Source: Seriola aureovittata
Taxonomy: Eukaryota; Chordata; Actinopteri; Carangiformes; Carangidae
Assembly: GCF_021018895.1 (NCBI RefSeq)
Contig: NC_079374.1
Span: 51,212-115,211 of the forward strand
Direction of reading: 5' to 3'
DNA length: 64,000 nt
Part shown: piece after piece, positions 53,291 through 64,000 of the stretch
Layout of the letters: each line of letters begins with the position of its first letter
Numbering within the stretch: position 1 is the stretch's first letter
Notes under the pieces: generated by a model
Seen by the model: only the letters and a program-made list of their open reading frames with translations
Databases searched by the model: none
Told to the model about the DNA's origin: nothing
Translations under genes and position numbers: made by a program

Positions 53291-55645
53291 AAAGTTCTAG
53301 TTAATGTTCACTTCTTCAGTTTGTTCTTTTTTTCATGTTCATTAGGAAACATTCATTTCACTACCAAGAAATGAGAATGTTAAAGTGGCTTTGGTTATTG
53401 TTCTAGGTGCTATTGTTGCTGTGGTTGTTGCTGTGGTTGCTGTGTGATTGCTGTGGTTGTTGTGTTTGTTGTGTGGTTGTTGTGTGGTTGCTGTGTGGTT
53501 GTTGTATGGTAGCTGTGGTTGTTGTGTGGTTGTTGTGTGGTTGCTGTGGTTGCTGTGGTTGTTGTGTGGTTGCTGTGGTTGTTGTGTGGTTGCTGTATGG
53601 TAGCTATGGTTGTTGTGTGGTGGTTGCTGTGTGGTTGTTGTGTGGTGGTTGCTGTGGTTGTTGTGTGGTGGTTGCTGTGGTTGTGTGGTTGCTCTGGTTG
53701 CTGTGTGGTTGCTCTGGTTGTTGTGTGGTTGTTGTGTGGTAGCTGTGGTTGTTGCTGTGGTTGTTGTGGTTGTTGTGTGGTTGTGTGGTTGCTGTGTGGT
53801 TGTGTGGTTGCTGTGGTGGTTGCTGTGGTTGTTGCGTGGTTGCTGTGGTTGTTGTGTGGTTGCTGTGTGGTTGTGTGGTTGCTGTGTGGTTGTGGTTGCT
53901 GTGGTGTGTGGTTGTTTTGGTTGCTGTGGTTGTTGTGTGGTTGCTGTGTGGTTGCTGTGGTTGCTGTGTGGTTGCTGTGGTTGTTGTGTTTGTTGTGTGG
54001 TTGTTGTGTGGTTGCTGTGGTTGTTGTGTGGTTGTTGTATGGTAGCTGTGGTTGTTGTGTGGTTGCTGTGTGGTTGCTGTGGTTGTTGTGTGGTTGCTGT
54101 GGTTGTTGTGGTTGTTGTGTTTGTTGTGTGGTTGCTGTGGTTGTTATGTGGTTGTTGTGGTTGCTGTGTGGTTGTTGTGTGGTTGTTGTGTGGTTGCTGT
54201 GGTTGTTGTGTTTGTTGTGTGGTTGCTGTGTGGTTGCTGTGGTTGTTGTATGGTAGCTGTGGTTGTGTGGCTGTGTGGTTGCTGTCAAATCACCTAGTTC
54301 ACGTTCAAAGTTTACAGTAAAACAAAGTTCTAGTTAATGTTCACTTCTTCAGTTTGTTCTTTTTTTCATGTTCATTAGGAAACATTCATTTCACTACCAA
54401 GAAATGAGAATGTTAAAGTGGCTTTGGTTATTGTTCTAGGTGCTATTGTTGCTGTGGTTGTTGCTGTGGTTGCTGTGGTTGTTGTGTGATTGCTGTGGTT
54501 GTTGTGGTTGTTGTGTGATTGCTGTGGTTGTTGTGTTTGTTGTGTGGTTGCTGTGTGGTTGTTGTGTGGTTGCTGTGGTTGTTGTGTGGTTGCTGTGTGG
54601 TTGTTGTGTGGTGGTTGCTGTAGTTGTTGTGTGGTTGCTGTGGTTGCTGTGTGGTTGCTGTGGTTGTTGTGTGGTTGCTGTGGTTGTGTGGCTGTGTGGT
54701 TGTTGTGTGGCTGTGTGGTTGCTGTCAAATCACCTAGTTCATGTTCAAAGTTTACAGTAAAACAAAGTTCTAGTTAATGTTCACTTCTTCAGTTTGTTCT
54801 TTTTTTCATGTTCATTAGGAAACATTCATTTCACTACCAAGAAATGTGAATGTTAAAGTGGCTTTGGTTATTGTTCTAGGTGCTATTGTTGCTGTGGTTG
54901 TTGCTGTGGTTGCTGTGGTTGTTGTGTGATTGCTGTGGTTGTTGTGGTTGTTGTGTGGTTGCTGTGTGGTTGTTGTGTGGTTGCTGTGGTTGTTGTGTGG
55001 TTGTTGTGTGGTTACTGTGTGGTTGCTCTGGTTGCTGTGTGGTTGCTGTGGTTGTTGTGTGGTTGCTGTGGTTGTTGTGTTTGTTGTGTGGTAGCTGTGG
55101 TTGCTGTGTGGTTGTTGTGTGGTGGTTGCTGTGGTTGTTGTGTGGTTGCTGTGGTTGTTGTGGTTGCTGTGTGGTTGCTGTGGTTGTTGTGTGGTTGCTG
55201 TGGTTGTTGTATGGTAGCTGTGGTTGTTGTGCGGTTGCTGTGTGGTAGCTGTGGTTGTTGTGTGGTTGCTGTGTGGTTGCTGTGGTTGCTGTGTGGTTGC
55301 TGTGGTTGTTGTGTGGCTGTGTGGTTGTTGTGTGGCTGTGTGGTTGCTGTGGTTGTTGTGTTTGTTGTGTGGTTGCTGTGGTTGTTGTGTGGTTGTTGTT
55401 GTTGTTGTGTGGTTGTTGTGTGGTTGTTGTGTGGTTGCTGTGGTTGTTGTATGGTTGCTGTGGTTGTGTTTGTTGTGTGGTTGCTGTGGTTGTTGTGTGG
55501 TTGCTGTGGTTGTTGTGTGGTTGTTGTTGTTGTTGTGTGGTTGTTGTGTGGTTGTTGTGTGGTTGCTGTGGTTGTTGTATGGTTGCTGTGGTTGTGTTTG
55601 TTGTGTGGTTGCTGTGGTTGTTGTGTGGTTGCTGTGGTTGACTCA
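53291..55645. repeat. G/T-rich minisatellite in three macro-units
   Basis: Units such as TTGCTGTGGTTGTTGTGTGG repeat over more than 2 kb with almost no A or C on the plus strand. A spacer of about 125 bases, starting AAAGTTCTAGTTAATGTTCA and containing AGGAAACATTCATTTCACTA, occurs three times (from 53291, 54324 and 54764); each copy leads into a new block of the minisatellite. The second and third are also preceded by GCTGTCAAATCACCTAGTTC. So the array grew by duplication of larger macro-units. Long Val/Leu/Cys/Trp or Asn/Thr/His/Gln open frames (up to 292 codons) are by-products. Confidence 0.95.
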
Positions 55646-55652
55646 CCTGAGC

Positions 55653-58600
55653 CTACTTGCTGTGGCTCTGATGGGGTTGTTGTTGTGGTGGTTGCTGTCG
55701 GGGGGAGTGATGACGTGGACTAGATGCTACTGCCCCCCCTCCTCTGATGGTCGGTCTGATGGATGCAGAGGATGATGGGTGCTGATGTCCGGCTCTGATT
55801 GGCTTGGCTACATGGAGACAGGAAACAGGTGAGACAGCTGATCCCATTCCTGCTTCTCAGGGGATGAACCCTTTAGATTTGAATCCCCCCTCAGGACAGA
55901 CTGCTGCTGTAACTCACCTATCTGAGCAGAGTGTCCTCTCCTGGAGACGTTCTTGGAGCGGACAGCTTCTTTGATGCGGTCCACTTCCTGTTGGTATCGT
56001 TTGCGGTCTCTCACAGCTGACTCTTTAGCATTCCTCAGGGCGGTTTCCAGAGCTTTCACTCGCTCTGCTGTAGCCCGCAGACGCTTTTCTAGCTTGGGCA
56101 GCTCACAGCGAAGGTCTGCGTTGTCCCGCACCAACTGGTGAACACAAAAGGGTTAAATGTCATGAGGCCGATGACTCATTCTGCTTACGATTCTCCTGTG
56201 GTTGTTGTTGACGTGTGATTTAAATAGAGGATCCCTCCTTTCTAAAAGGACAATGAATGGGAACAAATCTGCCACTGTTGTAAAGTGTATTTCTGAAGGG
56301 AGGGTACGGACTGGCAGGTGAGTGGACAGGTGTGGATGTTTCTTTGTGGGTGACTCACCTGTTTGTGGACCTTACTAAGCTGCTCCAGGTTATTTTCTAA
56401 GAAGACGATCCTCTGTCTCTGAGCCAGACTGCCGCCGGCCTCGTCGCTGTCGTTCTCTGAACTCTGTTTAAAGAAGAGACTGATGTTCAGGTCCATCACT
56501 GAACACAGAGACTGGCGTCTGGACTCTCACTGAGACACAGTGATGAGGAGCACCACAGATCTAATCTTGACACCAGACAGTGAAATCCAAGATGAGAAAT
56601 TCAAACTGAAGGAATGGGTGGTTTTCTCACGTTCTTCACTCGAGAGCCGATGTCCTGGACGAACAGTTTACGAAGGTTATTCAGCATCTGCAGCTCTTTG
56701 GCCTGTTGGATGAAACACAAAACTCTCAGATCTGTCGCTGCTGCACAGACACATATGATGAATGTAAAAAAAATATATGAATCATGTACCACTGTCTCCT
56801 CCAGTCCCTTCAGGTCCTCTTTGGCTTGTTCCCTCTTCTCATTCAGGAACCTGAATCACACAAACAGACTGAGTCTACCAACCTGCCTGATGAAGGCAAA
56901 CAGAGTGAATGTGCAGTCAGGTTTCTAAATGGTCAATATAAAAATTGTCTCATTTCCTGATGGATGGAGATAAACAGAGGAGGGGAGCTGATTCTCCAGT
57001 CGCTGCCGTTAAACCGCAGAAGAAGAAGATAAGGTCATTAAAAGATCCAATCAAAGCTCAAACGATGAAACCATGTGGAGATCTGACCTTTCTGTTTTAT
57101 ACATAACTTTTACACTTTACACAAACTCTTTATATTTCTGTTTATGTGTAGACTGAAGTAGAGCAGGTGGATGGAGACTGACTTCATCACAGCTTTTTAA
57201 ATGAGAGAAATTTGAGTCAGGATGTTTTGGGTAAAGACAGCAGCTTGTTGAGCACAGAACAACAAACTTACAGCAGTTTCTGGAGTTTCTGGTCTTTGTT
57301 CTGATCCTCTGCTCTCAGTTTGTCAAAGTCAGACTGAAGCTTCCTGTTCTCCAGCTGCAGAAACTGATTCACACTGAAAACAACAATCAAACATACCGTA
57401 CATTTACTCACACTACATTTCATTCACAAAATTTCACAGAGAGAGAATTTGTCATGAATGTGAGTAAAACTGAGTAATTTTTGTTAAAGGACAAACTTAA
57501 ACTAAATCCTGAGCAGTGTGGAACCGATAGAGATAATAACAATAATAATGAACTTTTCCTGGATGAACTCAAGTGACTGAATACAGAACAGCTGAAAATA
57601 CAACATTACTGATCACCTATAATAATCAATAATCAATTACTTACTCTTTGAGTTGGTCGACATTCCTCTGTTTTTGCTGGATCTCATCTCGGAGTCGACT
57701 CAGCTGTTTCTGATGAACTTCTCTGTGGTTCTCCATCTGCTCCTCCAGAGTTCTCTACAGAACACAAAGCAGCAACACTTCAGTTCTCTCCACTTCATTT
57801 ATCTGCAGTAGCATCACACTTCTGTGTAACCACTTTTTTTACTCAAACATTTAAAGGATCAGTCTGGTCGCCATGACAACAGGCTTGAAGATACTTGCAG
57901 ATTTGTTTTAGTTTATTATTCACATTGAATAAGAGATCAAGAAGAGCTGTCATGTAGCTGAAAGAAGATGGAGGAAAACTAAACTCACTGTATATAAAGA
58001 AGCCATGACTGCCTTTAACAAAGCAGTACACCTGGCAAGAAAAGATTATTACAGACAACGCTGGAAACTCTACAATATTATTCTCCACTATTGAGCAGCT
58101 AGTCAACACCGCCCCACCCCCCTGCAGCTCGCCTTGTTCTTCAATAACACATGACCTCAATCAGAGCCAGGACTACTGCTGGTGTTAACTAGGATGATCT
58201 CAGTAAACCCTGTAAAATAAATGTTACCATAGGAACGTTCACCTGTATTACTTGATCTAAGCTCTGCAGGACTGTGACTGAGTGGAACTCCTCTACCTCA
58301 TGTGTTGATTCTGTTCAACAGCGTTTCAAGTCATGTACTGAACTTTATTAATATATCTCTTCAAAATGGCATCTTTCCAGATGTCTTCAAAACTGCTGTT
58401 GTAAAACCCTTACTAAAAAAACTTTGTTCTGAGCAGCTATAGGCCGATATCCAACCTTCCAGTCATTAGTAAGATACCTGAAAAGATCATTTCAGTGCAG
58501 ATAAACTCCTTTCTTCAAGAAAACAATTTCCTGGAGGAGTTTCAGTCAGGCTGCACAACAAACCACTGAAACTGCTCTGCCTTAAATAATCAGCGGCCTC

Positions 58601-61600
58601 AGACTAAACTGATGAAGAATTGTCCTCTTAGACCGAAGCGCAGCATTTGATACGATTGACCATAATATCTCAATCAACCGTCTTGAGAAGTTGGTCGGTG
58701 TTTCTGACCATGAGTTAAACTGGTTCAAAACAAACATCACAGGGAGGAAGTTTTACGTCAGAGATCATGTGTCTGAGAAACAAGACATCTGCTGTGGGGT
58801 TGCTGAAGGGAGCTGCCTTGGTCCATTATTATTCTCACTGTACATGCTGCCACTTGGTGACATCATCAGAGAGCACAATGTATGTTTCCATAGTTACACG
58901 GATGACACACAACTGTACATCTCTGCTGAACCAAATGATGCTGCAGCTATAAACTCCATTACTATATGTCTTCTAGCAATAAATAAATGGATGAGCAACA
59001 ACTTCTTAAAGTTAAATGAGGACAAAACTGAAATCCTATTAGCCTGCCCCAAAACAAAAAAAACAAAGCTGTTCAATAACCTGAGGAAACTGACTCCCTG
59101 GATTAAATCTGAGGGTACAAGTCTTGGCGTTATCTTGGATTCAGATCTAATTTTCCAGTCCCTCATCAACAAGGTGACAAAAACATAATTTCTCCACCTT
59201 AGAAACAGCTAGAGTTCGGCCATCTATTTATATATATAAAGATTGATTCATGCCGTCATTTCAAGCTGACTTGATTACTGCAACGCACTTTTACTGGGCT
59301 CCCGAAAAAAACCCCAGAGACTTCAGCTCATTCAAAACTCTGCATCTCAGCTATTAACCAGAACCAAGAGGAGAGAGCACATCAGTATATATAGTATATA
59401 TACAAAGGCCTTAATGGGCAAGGACCAAGCTACATCCATAACTCCCTGATTAACTATATACCTGAACACTGAGGTCACCCACTGCTGCGTTTCTAAAGGT
59501 TCCAGCAACAGCCGGAAGGGAAGTAGGACAACTGGGGATGCAGCCTTTGTCAGTTACGGCCAAAAGCTATGGAACACACTACCTATAGATATAGATATGA
59601 GGCCAGCTCACTAAGTATTTTTTAAAGAAAGCTCAAAACTTATTTCTTCACTTTAGCCTTTAACTAGTTCTGAAATTTTGCACTTTGCACCACATTTATG
59701 CACAGCTCAGCACTTCTTTTAATTGTCTATTACTATTTAATGATTGATTCATTTTATATTAATGTTTCTTAATGTTTTTCACTTTAGATCAATGCTTTTA
59801 ATATGTTTTTATTTTTGTTTTGTTTTATGTAATTTCTTTGTTGTAAAGCAATTTGTGCTACATTTCTTGTATGAAAGCTGCTATAAATGAAAAGTTATTA
59901 TTATTATCATTATTATTATTATTGACAGTGTGCCTTCTGTGATTGAAAAATCATCAGCTTACAAACATGAAAGGGATCACTGACGACACCTGAGGAACCA
60001 CATGAGATCTTTGGTTGGATTGACTGACAGAAACACAGAGTGACGTCAGCGCTGTGTTAGTTTGCTACGCTCATAGATTGTACTAAAAAAATATATAATA
60101 TATTGAAAAACACTACACTGCTCCGATGTGTGATGTGATGATTTTACCTTCATCTCAACAGCATCATTCAGTCTGCTCATGTGTTCTTTCTCTTTGTCCA
60201 TTACCGTCACTTCATGCATTTTATCTGAAAACACACACACATGCAAGAGTGTTATCGTCTTGGATCTGCTGAACTGTGTGAGGTTAACCACCCAATCAGA
60301 GAGCAGTGTTGCGTTGTAGCGACGGTGACACTGTCTGACCTTGAGCCTGGAGTTTGGCAATCTCCTCCATCAGAGCGTCCTGACTCTCCTCCAGCTGCCG
60401 TTTCTTCTGCTCCACTGTCTGTAGGTCAGCAGTCAGAGACGCCATCTTCGCCTGGAGCTGCGCAAACAACAACAACCTTATCACAAACAGGACGGTCGAT
60501 ATAGAGGAAAATAATAATAAAGATGAAACATTATGGCTTATTTAGATTGTATTCATTGAAAAGGGTTAGGATTAATTTTGAACATGTGTCCTCTCACAGA
60601 TATCCTGCAGCTCTGTTACATATCAGCACAGACAGGTTCTTACTTCTTAGGAAAGATGATCAGTTGCTTTTAGTTCTAAAGATGTGTCACAGAGTTTTGA
60701 GCCAGTGAGGTGTGGTTTCCTGCTCTGAGATGATGAGCAGCCAACAGGTGTTGAACTCGTACTGACTCTCAAACAGGAAGAAAAACTTTTGGACTGGTCG
60801 TTTAATCTCTTACCTGTGAGACGAGCAGCTGAAGGGTGTTAAGCTCCTTCTCGCTGGCCTCCATCCTGCAGGTGTTCTCCGTCAGGCTGACCTCCAGCTG
60901 TTTGCTCCGATTCACCAGAGTTTTTACCTCAGATTTCATTTTACTGATGTAGAGTCGAATTGTGGTGAACTCCTCTTCCATCGCTCCGCTCGTCTCCGTC
61001 ATCTGTAAAGATGGACTGAGTCAGTAAACATGGAGTCTGACGTTCTCCTGGCTCCCACCTGTGGTAAAACCTGGTCTCTGACAGAGCAGCTTCAATTAAA
61101 CCAGATGGTGACACACATAACGAGCTCAGGGAGCTTCACGCTCTGTTCACTCAAAGGTCAGTGCTGTCAGGTGTCATTGGTAAACAGTGAATTCACTTTA
61201 ATGAACAGAGTTTAACACATATTGTTGTAAATGCATCTTTACACACTGACTGCATTAAACTCATTGTTTCTTTGCATTCTTGCTGGAGCCTGTGTTTGGA
61301 GTGACTACAACAGTAAATGAAGCATCTTATAACAGCAACATGAATGTTTCATTTCTCATCTGACCAATTGGTAAAATGAGAGTGTAATGAATATAGGTAT
61401 AATCAGGTATAATGATTAGGGGATAACAGATTATCTTCTTTATCATCTATCTTGAATTCCTGTAGACAGTTTATCAGAAACATTTTCATCAGGGTCAGGA
61501 GTATGTTCTGGATTCACGAACTGTTGTGCAGAGTGAGCATCAGTGTGAAGAGTGAAATGTGGAGTTTGACTCTTACAGCTTTGAGGTCGGTGGTACCGAG

Positions 61601-64000
61601 GACGCTGCCGATGTCACTGAGGTCTCTGAGCAGCAGGTTGAGGATCTCTGCTGATCTCTTCTTGTGATGAGAGCTCAGATCCTGCAGAGTGGAGAACTCC
61701 CTCAGAACGGCCTCCAGACTCACCTGGAAACACAGAAGAAGAAGGAGGACACTAATCCCAGTCTGATCAGGCTTAGTGTGTGATTTGAAATGACCAACTT
61801 ATGAAATGCAACATTTACTGTTTGCCATGTGACCACACTGCCACCTAGTGACCATGCACTAGCTAGTTAAATAATTCTTCTGTATAATACAACTTCCCAT
61901 TAGAAGATTCATTCGATCTGTCTATTTTCCTCCATTTAAAGGCGATGACCTAATTTTCAACATTTTTAATCTGTAAATTTGATATTTAATATTGTCTGAA
62001 AACCACATGTGACCTGAATGTTTCCCATGTGAAATCACATGTGATAAGTCACAGGGTTTTTTGTAAGGGGCACCCCTGCTCTGACCTCTGACCCCTTGTT
62101 TCTGTATGTACTCACGGTCTTGTGTGCAAGCTCCTCGTTCAGCTGTTCGTTGCAGCGGTTCTTGTCCTCTACCTCCTGGCTCTTGTGGTCGTAGTTGACA
62201 GCGAGCTCCTCAAGCGCCTGCAGCACCTCCTTCACCTCCTCTTTGGCCGAGTCGTTGTCTCTCTGCAGCCGGGACACCTCCTCCTGCAGACGCTCGTAGT
62301 CCTGGCGGCTCGATGCCGACAGCTGGACAAGAGGAGGTGTTAGGTATCAGAAGGTGGAGGTTTAGGTTGGATGATAGATGAATACATGGTACTCAGGTGA
62401 AACTCACCTCGTCCTGATCCATCAGCTGCTGTTTGAGTGTCTCAGCCGTCTGACTCTGATGGTTGATCTCATCGTCCTGAAACATCAAGCGGCACTTTTT
62501 TAATGTTTCAGACATTTAAACTCAACCAGTCTGAGCTGGCTCAGGTGAGACTCACCTTGTCGTCCAGCTGCTGGTACAGGTCGGTGATGAGCGTCTCGTA
62601 TTGTGACTTCTCCTCGTCCGACAGGGGGGCGGGAGGTGGGGCCAAGCTGTCCATCACTACTGTCGTGTCACTGCTGGCACTCTTCTTGCTGCTTCTGCTG
62701 CTCAGCTGCTCCTCAGCAGGTACACACTCACCTGGAGAAAGGTTCAAATTTTGTCTGACATGCAGGATCAACAACCCAGAGGACAAGGGTTGAACTTAAT
62801 CTCTTTATTATTCATGGGAGTGTTTTGGGCGCAACATCCAATAAACCAATCACAGAGCAGCTCCCGTTCCCTTTAAAAGCCAGGTGCCTGCAGCTTGGTG
62901 CGTTGCTGCTATAATGGTACAGAGTTAGATTCTGTTCGTCACTGATCAGTGAACCAATCCTGACACAGGCAACCGGTCTGTGACTGAGGGTAAAGAAGGT
63001 CTGAGTGAATCAGTGCTCTGCTCACAGTTCTACTGTCAAATAATGGCACTAATCACAACATTAGAAATCTTCGATGTGTATGAGAAGTTTGAATAAATCT
63101 TCGGTTCATTATGAAAGTGTGGTGATGAATTGAGGTGATGAATGGAAACAGCTTAGGGTTTTTGCTGGTTAATCGTTTTCTGCTGCCTCAAGATAAGAAT
63201 GTGTCAACAATGCTCCTGACCACACCTCGTTTTAAGACCAACACACTCACGGGCGCTCAGATAAGTGCAGGTGTATTTGCTGTTTAAAAAACGTGGTGCT
63301 GGACGGGAAAATGCAAACTGCGTCGGTCTGAAACTAGCAAAGACACTTGTGTTGCGCTTTGTGCCAGGAGTAAGAGAGCCCAAAGTCTTCTGGAAAGAAA
63401 GTTGAACCTGAACCAACGTTCGTCAGAATGCGATGTGTTGCAACATCATCTGGCAAAGAGCTGCTTTGACCTATCAGATACATGTCAGCTCTCATCCTGG
63501 TAGACGGCTGTTCACCTTTCCTCCAGCGTTTTAGTTCACTCTCCAGTTTCTGCATCATGATGTTCAGAGTCCTGTTCTTCTCTTTCTCCTTCTCATACTT
63601 CTTCTTCCACTCCTCGGCTGTCAGCTCCAGGTTCACAGACACTGTGTTCTTTATGGTTTTAGCTCTGACACACAAACAACACAGAAAGTGGTTTAAACAA
63701 ACACTCAGGGACTGACGACCAAAAGTCAACCAGTGTTGTCAATGTTGTTTTCAGTTCTCAGTGTTCCTTCCTCAAGATAAAGACAATCACTCGGGTTCAG
63801 AGTAAAAGTTTCAGTAATAGACAGAAACATCTTCAGTGATAATGATCCTATAACATTTGACACTTTAAGAACTTTTTAAAATTAGCACATTTTACTGAAT
63901 TTGAACTTTCACAGATGTTTGAATAAATAACTAACTCGCCCACTTTTATTTTTTCATAAGTAACTCAGGTGTGTTCCTGTACGGTACCTCTGTCCAAACA
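55653..64000 (-). CDS. kif5c: Kinesin-1 heavy chain KIF5C, 3' part
   Basis: Sixteen exons, minus strand: 63988-64000 (cut by the window; encodes FGQR, end of the motor domain), 63516-63664, 62556-62731, 62408-62476, 62116-62322, 61577-61723, 60814-61002, 60340-60457, 60148-60224, 57645-57754, 57272-57373, 56790-56850, 56631-56702, 56359-56463, 55918-56134, 55653-55807. Phases agree throughout, about 650 residues. Seen in order: neck [19 protein letters not shown], stalk coiled coil ([46 protein letters not shown]), [28 protein letters not shown] cargo/light-chain region, and the tail SAQIAKPIR, the autoinhibitory IAK motif, split by the last intron. Details such as [21 protein letters not shown] and KPIRAG..IRGGG favour KIF5C over 5A and 5B. 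The C-terminal Pro/Gln/His-rich end is unusual. A 2-kb L2 LINE sits antisense in one intron. Confidence 0.88.
57950..59935 (+). mobile_element. L2-type LINE insertion in a kif5c intron
   Basis: A degraded non-LTR retrotransposon in plus orientation, antisense to kif5c, between the exons at 57754 and 60148. The left part still shows the pre-RT linker (LFSTIEQL). The longest open piece, 58691-59188, encodes RT motifs [20 protein letters not shown] and [11 protein letters not shown], then [20 protein letters not shown] and LGVILDSDL. Later frames are broken (HLRNIS-like, then LDYCN-like remnants). It ends with GAAAGCTGCTATAAATGAAA and a TTATTATTATT run, as is typical of L2 3' ends. Confidence 0.85.
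58691..59188 (+). pseudogene. L2 LINE reverse transcriptase fragment
   Basis: A 165-codon open piece of the RT palm with the YTDDT-type catalytic motif. Upstream and downstream the frame is interrupted by stops and shifts, so no functional protein is expected. Confidence 0.85.
63665..63987 (-). other. kif5c intron at the window edge
   Basis: The intron between the last motor-domain exon and the neck exon. It has a GTACC donor at 63986-63987 and a CAG acceptor at 63665-63667. Nothing else is recognised in it. Confidence 0.7.

Noticed and set aside
53407..55775. Long ORFs rich in Val/Leu/Cys/Trp (plus) or Asn/Thr/His/Gln (minus), up to 292 codons
   Set aside because: A minisatellite free of stop codons in several frames produces them; overlapping frames on both strands are equally open.

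Overview
This is nuclear DNA of a ray-finned fish, most likely a percomorph-type teleost. Three split vertebrate genes with clean GT-AG introns are present, together with L2-type LINE fragments, a piggyBac remnant, a Penelope-like retroelement, abundant CA/GA microsatellites and very long satellite arrays. There is no bacterial, viral or CRISPR content.

Layout. (1) 1-7440: a GC-moderate satellite made of three related modules in higher-order units (333, 478, 639 bp), with a 2,764-bp super-period; it probably continues left of the window. (2) 7440-21307: a very AT-rich satellite of about 170-bp units (shorter variants near 134 bp) carrying seven copies of a tRNA-derived, A-tailed SINE that seem to have spread with the satellite. 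(3) 21308-22610: a decayed, internally deleted piggyBac element (transposase on the minus strand). (4) 22610-26420: a third AT-rich minisatellite, related to (2), arranged as a giant inverted repeat with its axis near 24750. (5) 26424-32898: CCCTAA telomere-like tracts bracket a Penelope-like retroelement with two ORFs. ORF1 carries an SGNH-hydrolase domain; ORF2 carries a reverse transcriptase and a GIY-YIG endonuclease and is broken by a single TGA. A hammerhead-ribozyme-like motif lies upstream of ORF1.

(6) From 33 kb the window becomes ordinary genic DNA: an unidentified terminal exon (33027-33196, plus strand); myl4, a myosin essential light chain (minus strand, seven coding exons); arhgap15, a PH + RhoGAP protein (plus strand, 13 coding exons, 480 aa, divergent from myl4); and the 3' two thirds of kif5c, kinesin-1 heavy chain (minus strand, 16 exons in view, running off the right edge at the end of the motor domain). 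arhgap15 and kif5c converge. ARHGAP15 and KIF5C are both on human 2q22-q23 (from memory), which supports the paralog calls. Between them lie a GA microsatellite, an L2 3' tail and a 2.2-kb strand-asymmetric (G/T versus A/C) minisatellite occupying the kif5c 3' UTR, abutting and possibly contributing to its last codons.

The genes do not form a pathway. myl4 acts in the sarcomere, arhgap15 down-regulates Rac-type GTPases in blood cells, and kif5c moves cargo on microtubules. The unusual content is the repeat half, above all the SGNH-carrying Penelope-like element between telomere-like repeats next to a palindromic satellite, and in the genic half an apparent extra intron in myl4.
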